11,869 nucleotides of DNA from Clostridiales bacterium UBA3277. GTDB lineage: Bacteria; Bacillota; Clostridia; Oscillospirales; Oscillospiraceae. Position numbers and translations under genes: made by a program. Every line of letters starts with the position of its first letter. Positions within the stretch are counted from its first letter, which is position 1. Shown piece after piece: positions 1-6,251 of the stretch. The notes under the pieces were generated by a model. That model ran no database searches, was not told the origin of the DNA, and saw only the letters and a program-made list of their open reading frames with translations. Location of the stretch: contig DETX01000005.1 of the NCBI GenBank assembly GCA_002362145.1, forward strand, positions 1 to 11,869, in the 5' to 3' direction.

Positions 1-61
1 CCGCGGCTGCAACGCCGACGAGGTCTACAAGATGGCCATCATCACCGCCGCTCTGGTGTAA
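1..61 (+). CDS. 3' end of an unidentified gene (partial)
   Basis: An open frame enters from the left edge (codons begin at base 2) and ends at TAA 59-61. It encodes the tail RGCNADEVYKMAIITAALV. The codon choice is GC-rich like the neighbours, and a strong terminator follows 26 bases after the stop, which supports a real gene end. I do not recognise the family from 19 residues. It does not look like the usual C-terminus of the BMP/PnrA substrate-binding lipoprotein that often precedes nucleoside ABC transporter genes, but the fragment is too short to exclude anything. Confidence 0.6.
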   Translation, partial: RGCNADEVYKMAIITAALV

Positions 62-87
62 GCAGCTACATAAGCATCCTAACCACC

Positions 88-124
88 GATCCGGCAGGCA
101 CGAAAGTGTCTGCCGGATCTTTTT
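88..124 (+). terminator. Intrinsic terminator after the left-edge gene
   Basis: A 14-bp stem (88-101 with 106-109 and 110-119, one G-U pair) closes on a GAAA tetraloop at 102-105 and is followed by TTTTT at 120-124. It should end transcription of the left-edge gene and so isolates the ABC transporter operon, which has its own promoter. Confidence 0.93.
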
Positions 125-141
125 ATCCCCGCCGCCTCAGC

Positions 142-200
142 CTTTTGGGGGATTCCCCCAAGAGCCTTCTCTTCCCGGCGGGAAAAGTTGTCGATTTCCC
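142..200. repeat. Cluster of short palindromes upstream of the transporter promoter
   Basis: Three inverted repeats sit between the terminator and the -35 box. Positions 142-151 pair with 155-164 (10 bp including a G-T, 3-base loop, G5/C5 core). Positions 172-176 pair with 180-184 (TTCCC/GGGAA). Positions 180-185 pair with 195-200 (GGGAAA/TTTCCC). The last two are mutually exclusive. They lie upstream of the predicted transcript start, so they would act as DNA sites, or as an RNA only if transcription came from further upstream. Function is unknown. Confidence 0.5.
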
Positions 201-210
201 CACTCTTTTC

Positions 211-239
211 TTGCAATTTGCCCCCGGGCATATTATAAT
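211..239 (+). promoter_or_regulatory. Sigma-A promoter of the nucleoside ABC transporter operon
   Basis: The -35 box TTGCAA (211-216) and the -10 box TATAAT (234-239) are separated by exactly 17 bases. Transcription should begin near 246, giving a leader of about 27 nt. That is too short for a riboswitch, so any control would be at the DNA level. Confidence 0.85.
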
Positions 240-272
240 AACAGGGTGTAATACACGGGAAGGAGGGCACCT

Positions 273-1817
273 ATGGAACCCGATTATATCATCGAAATGC
301 TCCATATTCGAAAAGAGTTCCCCGGCATTGTCGCCAACGACGATATCACGCTCCAGCTCCGGCAGGGCGAGATCCACGCCCTGCTGGGCGAGAACGGCGC
401 CGGTAAATCCACGCTGATGAGCGTTCTGTTCGGCCTGTATCAGCCGGAACAGGGCGTCATCAAGAAAAACGGCCAGGAAGTAAAAATCCACAACCCCAAC
501 GACGCCACCGCCCTGCACATCGGCATGGTGCACCAGCACTTTAAGCTGGTGGACGTGTTCACCGTGCTGGACAACATCATCCTCGGCGCCGAGGACACCA
601 AGCTGGGCTTCCTCCAGAGAAGCATCGCCCGGCAGAAGGTCCAGGCTCTCTCCGAAAAGTACCATCTGGCCGTAGATCTGGACGCCAAGGTGGAGGACAT
701 CACCGTGGGTATGCAGCAGCGGACGGAGATTCTCAAGATGCTCTACCGGGACAACGAGATTCTCATTTTTGACGAGCCCACCGCCGTGCTGACCCCCCAG
801 GAGATCGACGAGCTGATGGAGATCATGCGGGGCTTTGCCAAAGAGGGCAAGTCCATTCTCTTCATCACCCACAAGCTCAACGAAATCATGGCCGTGGCCG
901 ACCGGTGCACGGTATTGCGCAAGGGCAAGTGCATCGGCACCGTGAACATCGCCGACACCAACCAACAGGAGCTGTCCAACATGATGGTGGGCCGGCCCGT
1001 GCAGCTGCAAATCCAGAAGGGCCCCAGCCATCCCGAGGACGTCATTTTGGAGGTGGAGGGCCTCACCGTTCCCTCCAAGACCAGCAAGAAAAATGCCGTC
1101 CACGACGTGTCCTTCCAGGTCCGCGCCGGGGAGATCGTGTGCGTGGCCGGTATCGACGGCAACGGCCAGTCGGATCTGGTCTACGGCCTGACGGGCCTGG
1201 AAAAGGCCTCCGCCGGTACCGTAAAGCTCTGCGGGAAGGACATTTCCAAAGCCAGCATCCACCGCCGGAGCCAGGCGGGCATCAGCCACATCCCCGAGGA
1301 CCGGCACAAGTACGGCCTGGTACTGGACGACACCCTGGCCAATAACATCGTCCTCCAATCCTTCCGGGAGGCCCGGTTCCAGCACCTGGGCTTTATCAAG
1401 CGGGAGGCCGTCAGCAGCTACGCCGACGAGATCATCGCCCAGTACGATGTCCGCAGCGGTCAGGGCGGGGCCACCATCACCCGGAGTATGTCCGGCGGCA
1501 ACCAGCAGAAGGCCATCATCGGCCGGGAGCTGGACCGGGAAAATCCCCTGCTCATCGCCGTCCAGCCCACCCGGGGCCTGGACGTGGGCGCCATCGAATA
1601 CATCCATAAGCAGCTTGTCGCCCAGCGGGACTCCGGCAAGGCGGTGCTCCTCATCTCTCTGGAGCTGGACGAGGTCATGAATCTGGCGGACCGGATTCTC
1701 GTCATGTATGAAGGCGAGATTGTGGGCGAGCTGGACCCCAAGACCACCACCCCCCAGGAGCTGGGCCTCTACATGGCCGGTGCCAAACGGAATCAGAAAG
1801 GAGGGGCCACGGCATGA
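273..1817 (+). CDS. nupO: Nucleoside ABC transporter ATP-binding protein (NupO/YufO type)
   Basis: This is the cytoplasmic ATPase of a BMP-type nucleoside importer, carrying two ATP-binding domains in one 514-residue chain, the usual length for the family. Domain 1 has Walker A GENGAGKST (about residues 39-47), a divergent signature ITVGMQQR (about 143-150) and Walker B ending in DEPTAVLTP (about 163-171). Domain 2 has the degenerate Walker A GIDGNGQSD (no lysine, about 293-301), signature MSGGNQQK (about 406) and a Walker B region reading LIAVQPTRGLD (about 427-437) in place of the usual DEP. Degeneracy in domain 2 is normal in sugar/nucleoside exporters-of-name 'rbsA-like' ATPases. ATG 273 follows AGGAGG (261-266) at 6 nt. 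The gene overlaps the next by ATGA. Fold and role are certain; nucleoside rather than sugar specificity rests on the NupP/NupQ-like partners. Symbol by homology to Bacillus nupO. Confidence 0.92.
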   Translation: MEPDYIIEMLHIRKEFPGIVANDDITLQLRQGEIHALLGENGAGKSTLMSVLFGLYQPEQGVIKKNGQEVKIHNPNDATALHIGMVHQHFKLVDVFTVLDNIILGAEDTKLGFLQRSIARQKVQALSEKYHLAVDLDAKVEDITVGMQQRTEILKMLYRDNEILIFDEPTAVLTPQEIDELMEIMRGFAKEGKSILFITHKLNEIMAVADRCTVLRKGKCIGTVNIADTNQQELSNMMVGRPVQLQIQKGPSHPEDVILEVEGLTVPSKTSKKNAVHDVSFQVRAGEIVCVAGIDGNGQSDLVYGLTGLEKASAGTVKLCGKDISKASIHRRSQAGISHIPEDRHKYGLVLDDTLANNIVLQSFREARFQHLGFIKREAVSSYADEIIAQYDVRSGQGGATITRSMSGGNQQKAIIGRELDRENPLLIAVQPTRGLDVGAIEYIHKQLVAQRDSGKAVLLISLELDEVMNLADRILVMYEGEIVGELDPKTTTPQELGLYMAGAKRNQKGGATA

Positions 1818-3046
1818 AAAACAGTCTGCTGAACCTCTACCACAGGGACGCCACGAAAAAAGTGCTCTCCTCCCTCATCTCCATTCTGGTGGGCCTGTTC
1901 GTGGGCATCATTGTGGTAATCATCGTAGGCCTGACCAAGAATACCATCTCCGCCTCCGGCATCTGGGACGGCGTCCGGCTGATTTTCATTGGCATTCTCT
2001 CCACCGGCCGCAACGCCGCGGGCCAGCTGACCTGGGGCTACAACGCCCAGTCCCTGGGCAATATGTTCTTCCGGGCCACCCCGCTGATTATGACGGGTCT
2101 TTCCGTGGCCGTGGCCTACAAAACAGGCCTGTTCAACATCGGCGCGCCGGGCCAGTACCTCATGGGCACCCTGGCCAGCCTGATGATCGCTCTGGGCATC
2201 CCCAGCAGCCAGGTTCCCGCAGGGATCATCTGGGTGCTGGCGTTTTTGGGAGGCTGCCTGGCGGGGGCCGCCTGGGGCGCCATTCCGGGAGCCCTGAAGG
2301 CCTTCCTCAACATCAACGAAGTCCTGGCCTCCATCATGACCAACTGGCTGGCGGCCAACATCGTCACCTGGGCCTTCGATGCCAGCAGCTTTAAAAACAC
2401 GGTGGAAAACACCAAGGCCGGTTACATCTTCAAGACCACCTACAACGGCGTCGCCACCCCCAAGCTGGGCCTGGACAAGCTGTTCCCCGGTTCCCAGATC
2501 AACGCCGGCATTCTGCTTGCCATTGCCATCGCCATCGCCATGTACATTCTGCTCAACAAGACCACCCTGGGCTATGAGCTCAAGGCCTGCGGCTCCAACC
2601 GCCACGCCGCCCGGTACGCGGGCATCAACGACAAGCGCAACATCGTCCTCTCCATGGCCATCGCCGGTTCTCTGGCCGGGGGCGGCGCCGCACTGTACTG
2701 GCTCTCCGGCAACACCGAGTTCTACTGGTCCACCTACCAGTCCCTCCCCGCGGCGGGCTTTAACGGCATCCCCGTGGCGCTGCTGGCCGTGAGCAACCCC
2801 ATCGGCGTCATCTTCACCGCCACCTTCATGGCCATGCTGGACATCGTGGGCCAGCAGCTCACCGGCTACACCGCCTACAATGAGTACATCACTGACGTCA
2901 TCATCTCCGTCATTGTCTACCTGAGCGCCTTCTCCCTGGTCATCCGGATGTGGCTGAACGGGAAGCAGAAGTCCGGCGCTGCCAACGCCAACGCGGAGCC
3001 CCCAAAGCCTGACGTCAAACCCGAGAAAGGAGGCGAGACGGCATGA
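1814..3046 (+). CDS. nupP: Nucleoside ABC transporter permease (NupP/YufP type)
   Basis: This is the first membrane subunit of the importer (BPD_transp_2 fold), 410 residues. A first membrane segment lies at about 18-40, followed by a series of hydrophobic stretches through about residue 377. Two family landmarks are visible: GLFNIGAPGQYLMG (about 105-118), typical of the larger permease of guanosine/nucleoside importers, and the cytoplasmic coupling-loop motif GYELKACGSNRHAARYAGI from about residue 253, which contacts the ATPase. The C-terminus is an unusual hydrophilic Ala/Pro/Lys tail of about 30 residues. ATG 1814 overlaps the ATPase stop (ATGA), with AAAGGAGG inside the ATPase gene 9 nt upstream, so translation is probably coupled. 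The paired smaller permease follows directly. Confidence 0.92.
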   Translation: MKNSLLNLYHRDATKKVLSSLISILVGLFVGIIVVIIVGLTKNTISASGIWDGVRLIFIGILSTGRNAAGQLTWGYNAQSLGNMFFRATPLIMTGLSVAVAYKTGLFNIGAPGQYLMGTLASLMIALGIPSSQVPAGIIWVLAFLGGCLAGAAWGAIPGALKAFLNINEVLASIMTNWLAANIVTWAFDASSFKNTVENTKAGYIFKTTYNGVATPKLGLDKLFPGSQINAGILLAIAIAIAMYILLNKTTLGYELKACGSNRHAARYAGINDKRNIVLSMAIAGSLAGGGAALYWLSGNTEFYWSTYQSLPAAGFNGIPVALLAVSNPIGVIFTATFMAMLDIVGQQLTGYTAYNEYITDVIISVIVYLSAFSLVIRMWLNGKQKSGAANANAEPPKPDVKPEKGGETA

Positions 3047-4074
3047 CGTTCCTCATCCAGCAGACCCTTCTGTACGCCGTGCCTCTGATGATCGTGGCCC
3101 TGGCCGGTGTCTTTGCCGAGCGCAGCGGCATCATCAACCTGGCCCTGGAGGGCATTATGATCTTCGGCGCCTTCATCGGCGTGCTGTTCGTGCGCAGTAT
3201 GCAGTCTGTCTCCCTGTTCACCCAGGCCGCCATGCGGGGAAACTGGCTCACCTTGCAGGGCCTGGAGCTTCTTGCCATGCTGGCGGCGGCGGTCATGGGC
3301 GCGGTCTTTTCGCTGCTGCTGTCCTTCGCCTCCATCAACCTGAAGGCGGACCAGACCATCGGCGGCACCGCCCTGAACCTCATGGCCCCCGCCCTGGTTT
3401 TGTTCCTGGTCCGGGTTCTTGCCAACCAGAACACCCTGCAAATGACCACCGGCGACGCCGCCTCCTGGTTCATGCTGAAAAAATCCACCTTCGGCATCGA
3501 CAAGAACACCCAGCTGGGCTTCCTCGGGGAGACCTTCCTCAACAAGGTCTATCTGGCCACCTATGTCTGCATCCTCATTTTCATTCTTCTGTCCGTCCTG
3601 CTCTACAAAACCCGCTTCGGCCTGCGGCTCCGCTCCTGCGGTGAAAATCCCCAGGCGGCGGACAGTCTGGGCATCAACGTCTACAAAATGCGCTACGCCG
3701 GCACCACCATCTCCGGCGCTCTGGCAGGCATGGGCGGCTTCGTCTATTCCCTGACCACCGCCAACTGCACCGCCAACGGCGATGTGGCAGGCTTTGGCTT
3801 CCTGGCGCTGGCCGTCATGATCTTCGGCAACTGGAAGCCCGGCAACATTGCCGCCGCCTCCTTGCTGTTCGGTCTCTTCAAGTGCATCTCCGCCGCCTAC
3901 GCCACCCTGGACCTCAACGGCGACGGGGTGTATCTGCTGGCAGAGCTGGGCATCAGCTCCCACCTCTACCGGATGCTTCCGTACCTGGTCACCCTGGCCG
4001 TCCTGGCCTTCACGTCGAAAAAGTCCCGGGCCCCCAAGGCCGAGGGCATTCCCTACGACCAGGGCAGCCGGTAA
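3043..4074 (+). CDS. nupQ: Nucleoside ABC transporter permease (NupQ/YufQ type)
   Basis: This is the second membrane subunit of the importer, 343 residues, expected to form the heterodimeric channel with the upstream permease. It contains ERSGIINLALEGIMIFGAF at about residues 24-42, the family signature of the smaller nucleoside permease, and the coupling-loop motif FGLRLRSCGENPQAADSLGI from about residue 192. Hydrophobic helices fill the rest of the chain; the C-terminus is short and basic. ATG 3043 overlaps the preceding stop by ATGA with AAAGGAGG 9 nt upstream. A terminator follows 17 bases after the stop, so the operon is three genes with no substrate-binding lipoprotein or enzyme attached downstream. 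Confidence 0.92.
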   Translation: MTFLIQQTLLYAVPLMIVALAGVFAERSGIINLALEGIMIFGAFIGVLFVRSMQSVSLFTQAAMRGNWLTLQGLELLAMLAAAVMGAVFSLLLSFASINLKADQTIGGTALNLMAPALVLFLVRVLANQNTLQMTTGDAASWFMLKKSTFGIDKNTQLGFLGETFLNKVYLATYVCILIFILLSVLLYKTRFGLRLRSCGENPQAADSLGINVYKMRYAGTTISGALAGMGGFVYSLTTANCTANGDVAGFGFLALAVMIFGNWKPGNIAAASLLFGLFKCISAAYATLDLNGDGVYLLAELGISSHLYRMLPYLVTLAVLAFTSKKSRAPKAEGIPYDQGSR

Positions 4075-4091
4075 CCATCCCCGCATAAGCA

Positions 4092-4127
4092 AAGCCGCCG
4101 GGCAAATGCCCGGCGGCTTCGTTATTT
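4092..4127. terminator. Terminator between nupQ and the convergent DUF1836 gene
   Basis: A perfect 12-bp stem (4092-4103 with 4108-4119) closes on a 4-base loop and is followed on the plus strand by the T-rich run CGTTATTTCTTTT. On the minus strand the stem ends in only TTT, so it may serve the convergent DUF1836 gene as a weaker, bidirectional terminator. Confidence 0.85.
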
Positions 4128-4130
4128 CTT

Positions 4131-4667
4131 TTACCCCGCCTGCTCGTCGCTGGCGTATTTTTCCACCATCTGGCGCAGGCTCTTTTCCAGATAGATCTTC
4201 TGGACCGCCGCCACCACGCAGGTGTAGCACAGCCGCTTCTCCGGAGAAGTCTCCTCTCCGTCGCTGTCCATCAGGTCCCGGACCTCAAAGGTGAACTGGA
4301 GCACCTTTTCATATTCCCGGCAGAAATAGTCGTAGGCCTGCTCCAAAGCGTAGGTCTTTTTCTGGATCTCCATGAAATCCCCCAGGGCGTCCAGGGACAA
4401 TACGCTCTTGCCGATGGCCACAAAGAGAAGATAGGCAAGCCGGTCCCGGTCGTAGCGCTTTTTTACCGGGCTGGGAATCAGCCCTTTTTTCACATAGTTG
4501 CTGATCATGGACGGCGTCAGGGAGTAGCCCTCCAGGGGGTCCAGAAAGCCGCCGATGTATTTGGCCGCCTGCTCCAGGTACAGCCCCACGTCGGGAATCT
4601 CCTGATACCGGGGCAGACGGAAGGCGCGGACCACCTCTTCAAAGGAACGTTCCGGTTCCTGTTTCAT
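4131..4667 (-). CDS. DUF1836 family protein, MerR-like HTH, putative regulator
   Basis: With the chosen start this is a 178-residue cytoplasmic protein. It matches the DUF1836 family: FRLPRYQEIPDVGLYLEQ near the N-terminus, then LTPSMISNYVKKGLIPSPVKKRYDRDRLAYL, a helix-turn-helix resembling a MerR domain, followed by a helical region. The C-terminal part is charged and helical with no membrane segment. The family is thought to be DNA-binding, but targets are not established. The frame can start at GTG 4676, ATG 4673 or ATG 4667. I choose ATG 4667 because AGGTGA at 4673-4678 is correctly spaced for it and because the predicted transcript begins near 4678. It is divergent from the DegV-family gene, which makes it a candidate regulator of that gene (inference). 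Confidence 0.85.
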   Translation of the reverse strand: MKQEPERSFEEVVRAFRLPRYQEIPDVGLYLEQAAKYIGGFLDPLEGYSLTPSMISNYVKKGLIPSPVKKRYDRDRLAYLLFVAIGKSVLSLDALGDFMEIQKKTYALEQAYDYFCREYEKVLQFTFEVRDLMDSDGEETSPEKRLCYTCVVAAVQKIYLEKSLRQMVEKYASDEQAG

Positions 4668-4672
4668 ATGCA

Positions 4673-4678
4673 TCACCT
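4673..4678 (-). promoter_or_regulatory. Shine-Dalgarno site that decides the DUF1836 start
   Basis: AGGTGA on the minus strand lies 5 nt before ATG 4667. It overlaps the upstream candidate starts GTG 4676 and ATG 4673, which therefore have no ribosome-binding site of their own. Confidence 0.65.
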
Positions 4679-4684
4679 GGTAGC

Positions 4685-4713
4685 ATTATAGCGAATTTCT
4701 CCCCAAAAGTCAA
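4685..4713 (-). promoter_or_regulatory. Sigma-A promoter of the DUF1836 gene
   Basis: On the minus strand TTGACT (4713-4708) and TATAAT (4690-4685) are 17 nt apart. The predicted start of transcription, near 4678, falls on or at the edge of the Shine-Dalgarno sequence, so the leader would be only about 11 nt. Confidence 0.85.
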
Positions 4714-4739
4714 CACTGAAAACTTATTTTAAGATATTC

Positions 4740-4768
4740 TTGACTTCTTATCGGGTTGCTGATATAAT
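4740..4768 (+). promoter_or_regulatory. Sigma-A promoter of the DegV-family gene
   Basis: TTGACT (4740-4745) and TATAAT (4763-4768) are 17 nt apart, the same hexamers and spacing as the divergent DUF1836 promoter. The two -35 boxes are 26 bases apart. Transcription should start near 4775, giving a leader of about 50 nt. Confidence 0.88.
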
Positions 4769-4770
4769 AT

Positions 4771-4801
4771 CATCGGATATTAAAAAACCGATGTAACCGA
4801 T
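4771..4801. repeat. CCGAT-type inverted and direct repeats at the degV transcript start
   Basis: CATCGG (4771-4776) is an inverted copy of CCGATG (4788-4793), and the heptamer AACCGAT occurs twice in direct orientation (4786-4792 and 4795-4801). All copies sit just downstream of the -10 box, across the predicted start site, where a repressor would block transcription. They could be an operator; a weak leader hairpin is the alternative. Confidence 0.5.
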
Positions 4802-4825
4802 CATAGAAACTCAGGAGGGTTCGAA

Positions 4826-5686
4826 ATGGCTTATCGGATCGTGACAGACTCTTCCTCCAACGTCCTGGCGCTGGAAAATGAAAATTATGCCTCCGTTCCC
4901 ATGAAGATCATGGTGGAGAAGGAATATGTGGACAACGCGGCCCTGGACGTGGCCGCCATGGTGGAGGATCTGCGCGGCCACAAGGGCAAGTCCGGCTCCT
5001 CCTGCCCCAATGTGGGGGAGTGGCTGGATGCCTTCGGCGACGCCGAAGAGGTTTTTGCCATCACCATCACCAAGCATCTGTCCGGCAGCTATAACGCCGC
5101 CTTCCAGGCCGCCCAGGACTACATGGAGGCCCACCCTGAGCGCAGGGTCTGCGTCATAGATTCCCTGTCCGCCGGGCCTCAGCTCATGCTGCTGGCGGAG
5201 AAGATCCGCGCCTGCGAGGCCGCCGGGGATGATTTTGAGACCACCCGGGACAAGGTCCTGGCCTATCAGAACACCCTGCACACCCTTTTCTGCCTGGAAT
5301 CCGTGATGAACCTGGCCCGGAACGGCCGCTTAAACCCCGCCGTGGCCAAAATCGCCGGGATGCTGGGCATCCGGGTGGCAGGCGACGCCGAGGGCGGAGA
5401 GCTGGCCCTGTGCCACAAGCCCCGGGGCCACCGCAGAACCACCCGGCTCCTGGTGGACATGATCCGGGAGCGGGGCTTCCAGGACGGGAACATCATCCGG
5501 GTATCCCACTGCTTTGCCGACGAGGCGGCGGAGAGCTTCCGGGAGGCGCTGCTGGCGGAATTCCCCAATGCCAGGTTCCGTCTGGAGCCCACCACGGCGC
5601 TGTGCAGCTTCTACGCCGAGTCCGGCGGACTGATCATCGCCTTTGAAGGCAGCTTCAACGAGAAAAATGACAATCGAAAATTTTAA
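4826..5686 (+). CDS. DegV family protein (FakB-like fatty-acid-binding protein)
   Basis: DegV/FakB proteins bind a fatty acid and, in characterised cases, present it to the kinase FakA for phosphorylation and entry into phospholipid synthesis. This 286-residue protein has the full family length. Visible motifs are TDSSSN at residues 7-12, the SSCPN segment at 58-62 (family T-S-x-P loop), SGSYNAA at 86-92 lining the lipid pocket, and IDSLSAGPQ at 111-119. ATG 4826 follows AGGAGG (4813-4818) with a 7-nt gap. It has its own promoter and terminator, so it is monocistronic; no fakA-like kinase is in the window. Which lipid it binds cannot be read from sequence. Its divergent neighbour is a DUF1836 putative regulator. 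Confidence 0.9.
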   Translation: MAYRIVTDSSSNVLALENENYASVPMKIMVEKEYVDNAALDVAAMVEDLRGHKGKSGSSCPNVGEWLDAFGDAEEVFAITITKHLSGSYNAAFQAAQDYMEAHPERRVCVIDSLSAGPQLMLLAEKIRACEAAGDDFETTRDKVLAYQNTLHTLFCLESVMNLARNGRLNPAVAKIAGMLGIRVAGDAEGGELALCHKPRGHRRTTRLLVDMIRERGFQDGNIIRVSHCFADEAAESFREALLAEFPNARFRLEPTTALCSFYAESGGLIIAFEGSFNEKNDNRKF

Positions 5687-5693
5687 AAAGCAG

Positions 5694-5725
5694 CAGCCCG
5701 CCGAATTTCTTCGGCGGGCTGTTTG
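5694..5725 (+). terminator. Terminator of the DegV-family gene
   Basis: A perfect 12-bp GC-rich stem (5694-5705 with 5710-5721), a TTTC loop and a short T run begin 7 bases after the stop codon. On the minus strand the same stem is followed by CTGCTTTTTAAAATTTT, so it may also back up the end of the convergent XRE gene. Confidence 0.85.
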
Positions 5726-5758
5726 TCTGGGTTGGGGTTTTCGGCACCCCGGACTGCA

Positions 5759-5785
5759 AAAGCTCCCCGCCTGGCGGGGAGCTTT
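5759..5785. terminator. Terminator of the XRE gene (second of two adjacent hairpins)
   Basis: A perfect 12-bp stem (5759-5770 with 5774-5785) closes on a 3-base loop directly beyond the XRE stop codon. The T-tract is short on both strands (TTTT on the minus strand), so efficiency is uncertain, but placement between convergent genes supports the call. Confidence 0.75.
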
Positions 5786-5787
5786 CG

Positions 5788-6099
5788 TTATTCCGTAATG
5801 TCCCGGATGATCTGGAGCACGTGGTCCGCCTGGCTGGGCGTGAGCTTCCGGGCCGCCTGGACAAGCTCCCCCATCTTCTCCGGAGCGGCGGTTCCGGTGT
5901 CAAAAAACTCCCGGGGGGTGATGCCGAAGTATTCGCAGATATACAAAAAGCCCATCATAGAGGGCAGGGCCCGGTGATTTTCGATTTTGTTGATATAGCT
6001 CTCGCTCTGCCCCAGGCTCAGGCTCATGTCCCGGGCGGACACGCCCTTGCCCAGCCGAAGCTGAGCCACCCGCTCGGGAATCCATTCCGCGTACTCCAT
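5788..6099 (-). CDS. XRE-family HTH transcriptional regulator
   Basis: A 103-residue protein with one HTH_3 DNA-binding domain at about residues 6-67: WIPERVAQLRLGKGVSARDMS, then the recognition-helix region LGQSESYINKIENHRALPSM, and a closing helix around YICEYFGITPREFF. The remaining 35 residues form a charged helical tail (ELVQAARKLTPSQADHVLQII) likely used for dimerisation. The frame stays open upstream to 6207, but ATG 6099 is chosen because GGAGGTG (6107-6113) is correctly spaced and the homology begins there; the extra 36 residues would cross the intergenic promoter region. It is divergent from the zinc-ribbon membrane protein gene and is the obvious candidate to control it and itself (inference). 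Its own -35 box is not clear; a -10-like TATACT lies at 6130-6125. Confidence 0.88.
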   Translation of the reverse strand: MEYAEWIPERVAQLRLGKGVSARDMSLSLGQSESYINKIENHRALPSMMGFLYICEYFGITPREFFDTGTAAPEKMGELVQAARKLTPSQADHVLQIIRDITE

Positions 6100-6106
6100 T
6101 TCGTCA

Positions 6107-6113
6107 CACCTCC
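6107..6113 (-). promoter_or_regulatory. Shine-Dalgarno site that decides the XRE start
   Basis: GGAGGTG on the minus strand lies 7 nt before ATG 6099 and argues against the longer reading that would start at 6207. Confidence 0.8.
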
Positions 6114-6175
6114 GCTTTCTATATAGTATAATGCTATGGATGGCGATTATTACGGAATTTAATGCTCTATTTCTA

Positions 6176-6204
6176 TTGACGTTGGGAAAATAAAGATATA
6201 TAAT
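6176..6204 (+). promoter_or_regulatory. Sigma-A promoter of the zinc-ribbon membrane protein gene
   Basis: TTGACG (6176-6181) and TATAAT (6199-6204) are 17 nt apart. Transcription should start near 6211, giving a leader of about 40 nt. The octamer CTATTTCT occurs at 6167-6174, just upstream of the -35 box, and again at 6213-6220, just after the predicted start, and could be a paired regulator site. Confidence 0.85.
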
Positions 6205-6251
6205 CAAGGAAGCTATTTCTTTAAATTCTCAAGAGAAAGAGGCGTGTATCT

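Noticed and set aside
188..195. TTGTCGAT as a Spo0A box
   Set aside because: It differs from the common core at the last base, and an 8-base match is expected by chance; no sporulation genes are in the window. Kept only as a remark in the palindrome finding.
246..272. Purine riboswitch ahead of the nucleoside transporter
   Set aside because: The leader predicted from the promoter is only about 27 nt, far too short for a riboswitch aptamer.
123..1607. Long minus-strand open frame (494 codons) opposite the transporter ATPase gene
   Set aside because: It is the exact antisense of a confidently identified ATPase. GC-rich third positions suppress stops on the opposite strand, and the product is a low-complexity Gly/Val/Asp/His-rich chain with no recognisable domain and it crosses the promoter and terminator region.
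2917..4230. Long minus-strand open frame (437 codons) opposite nupQ
   Set aside because: It is antisense to the nupP end, all of nupQ and the terminator. It is Gly/Gln/Asp-rich without family motifs and is a compositional shadow.
5694..5785. Two neighbouring hairpins as a CRISPR or tandem-repeat unit
   Set aside because: The stems have unrelated sequences and each sits at the end of one of two converging genes, so they are ordinary terminators.
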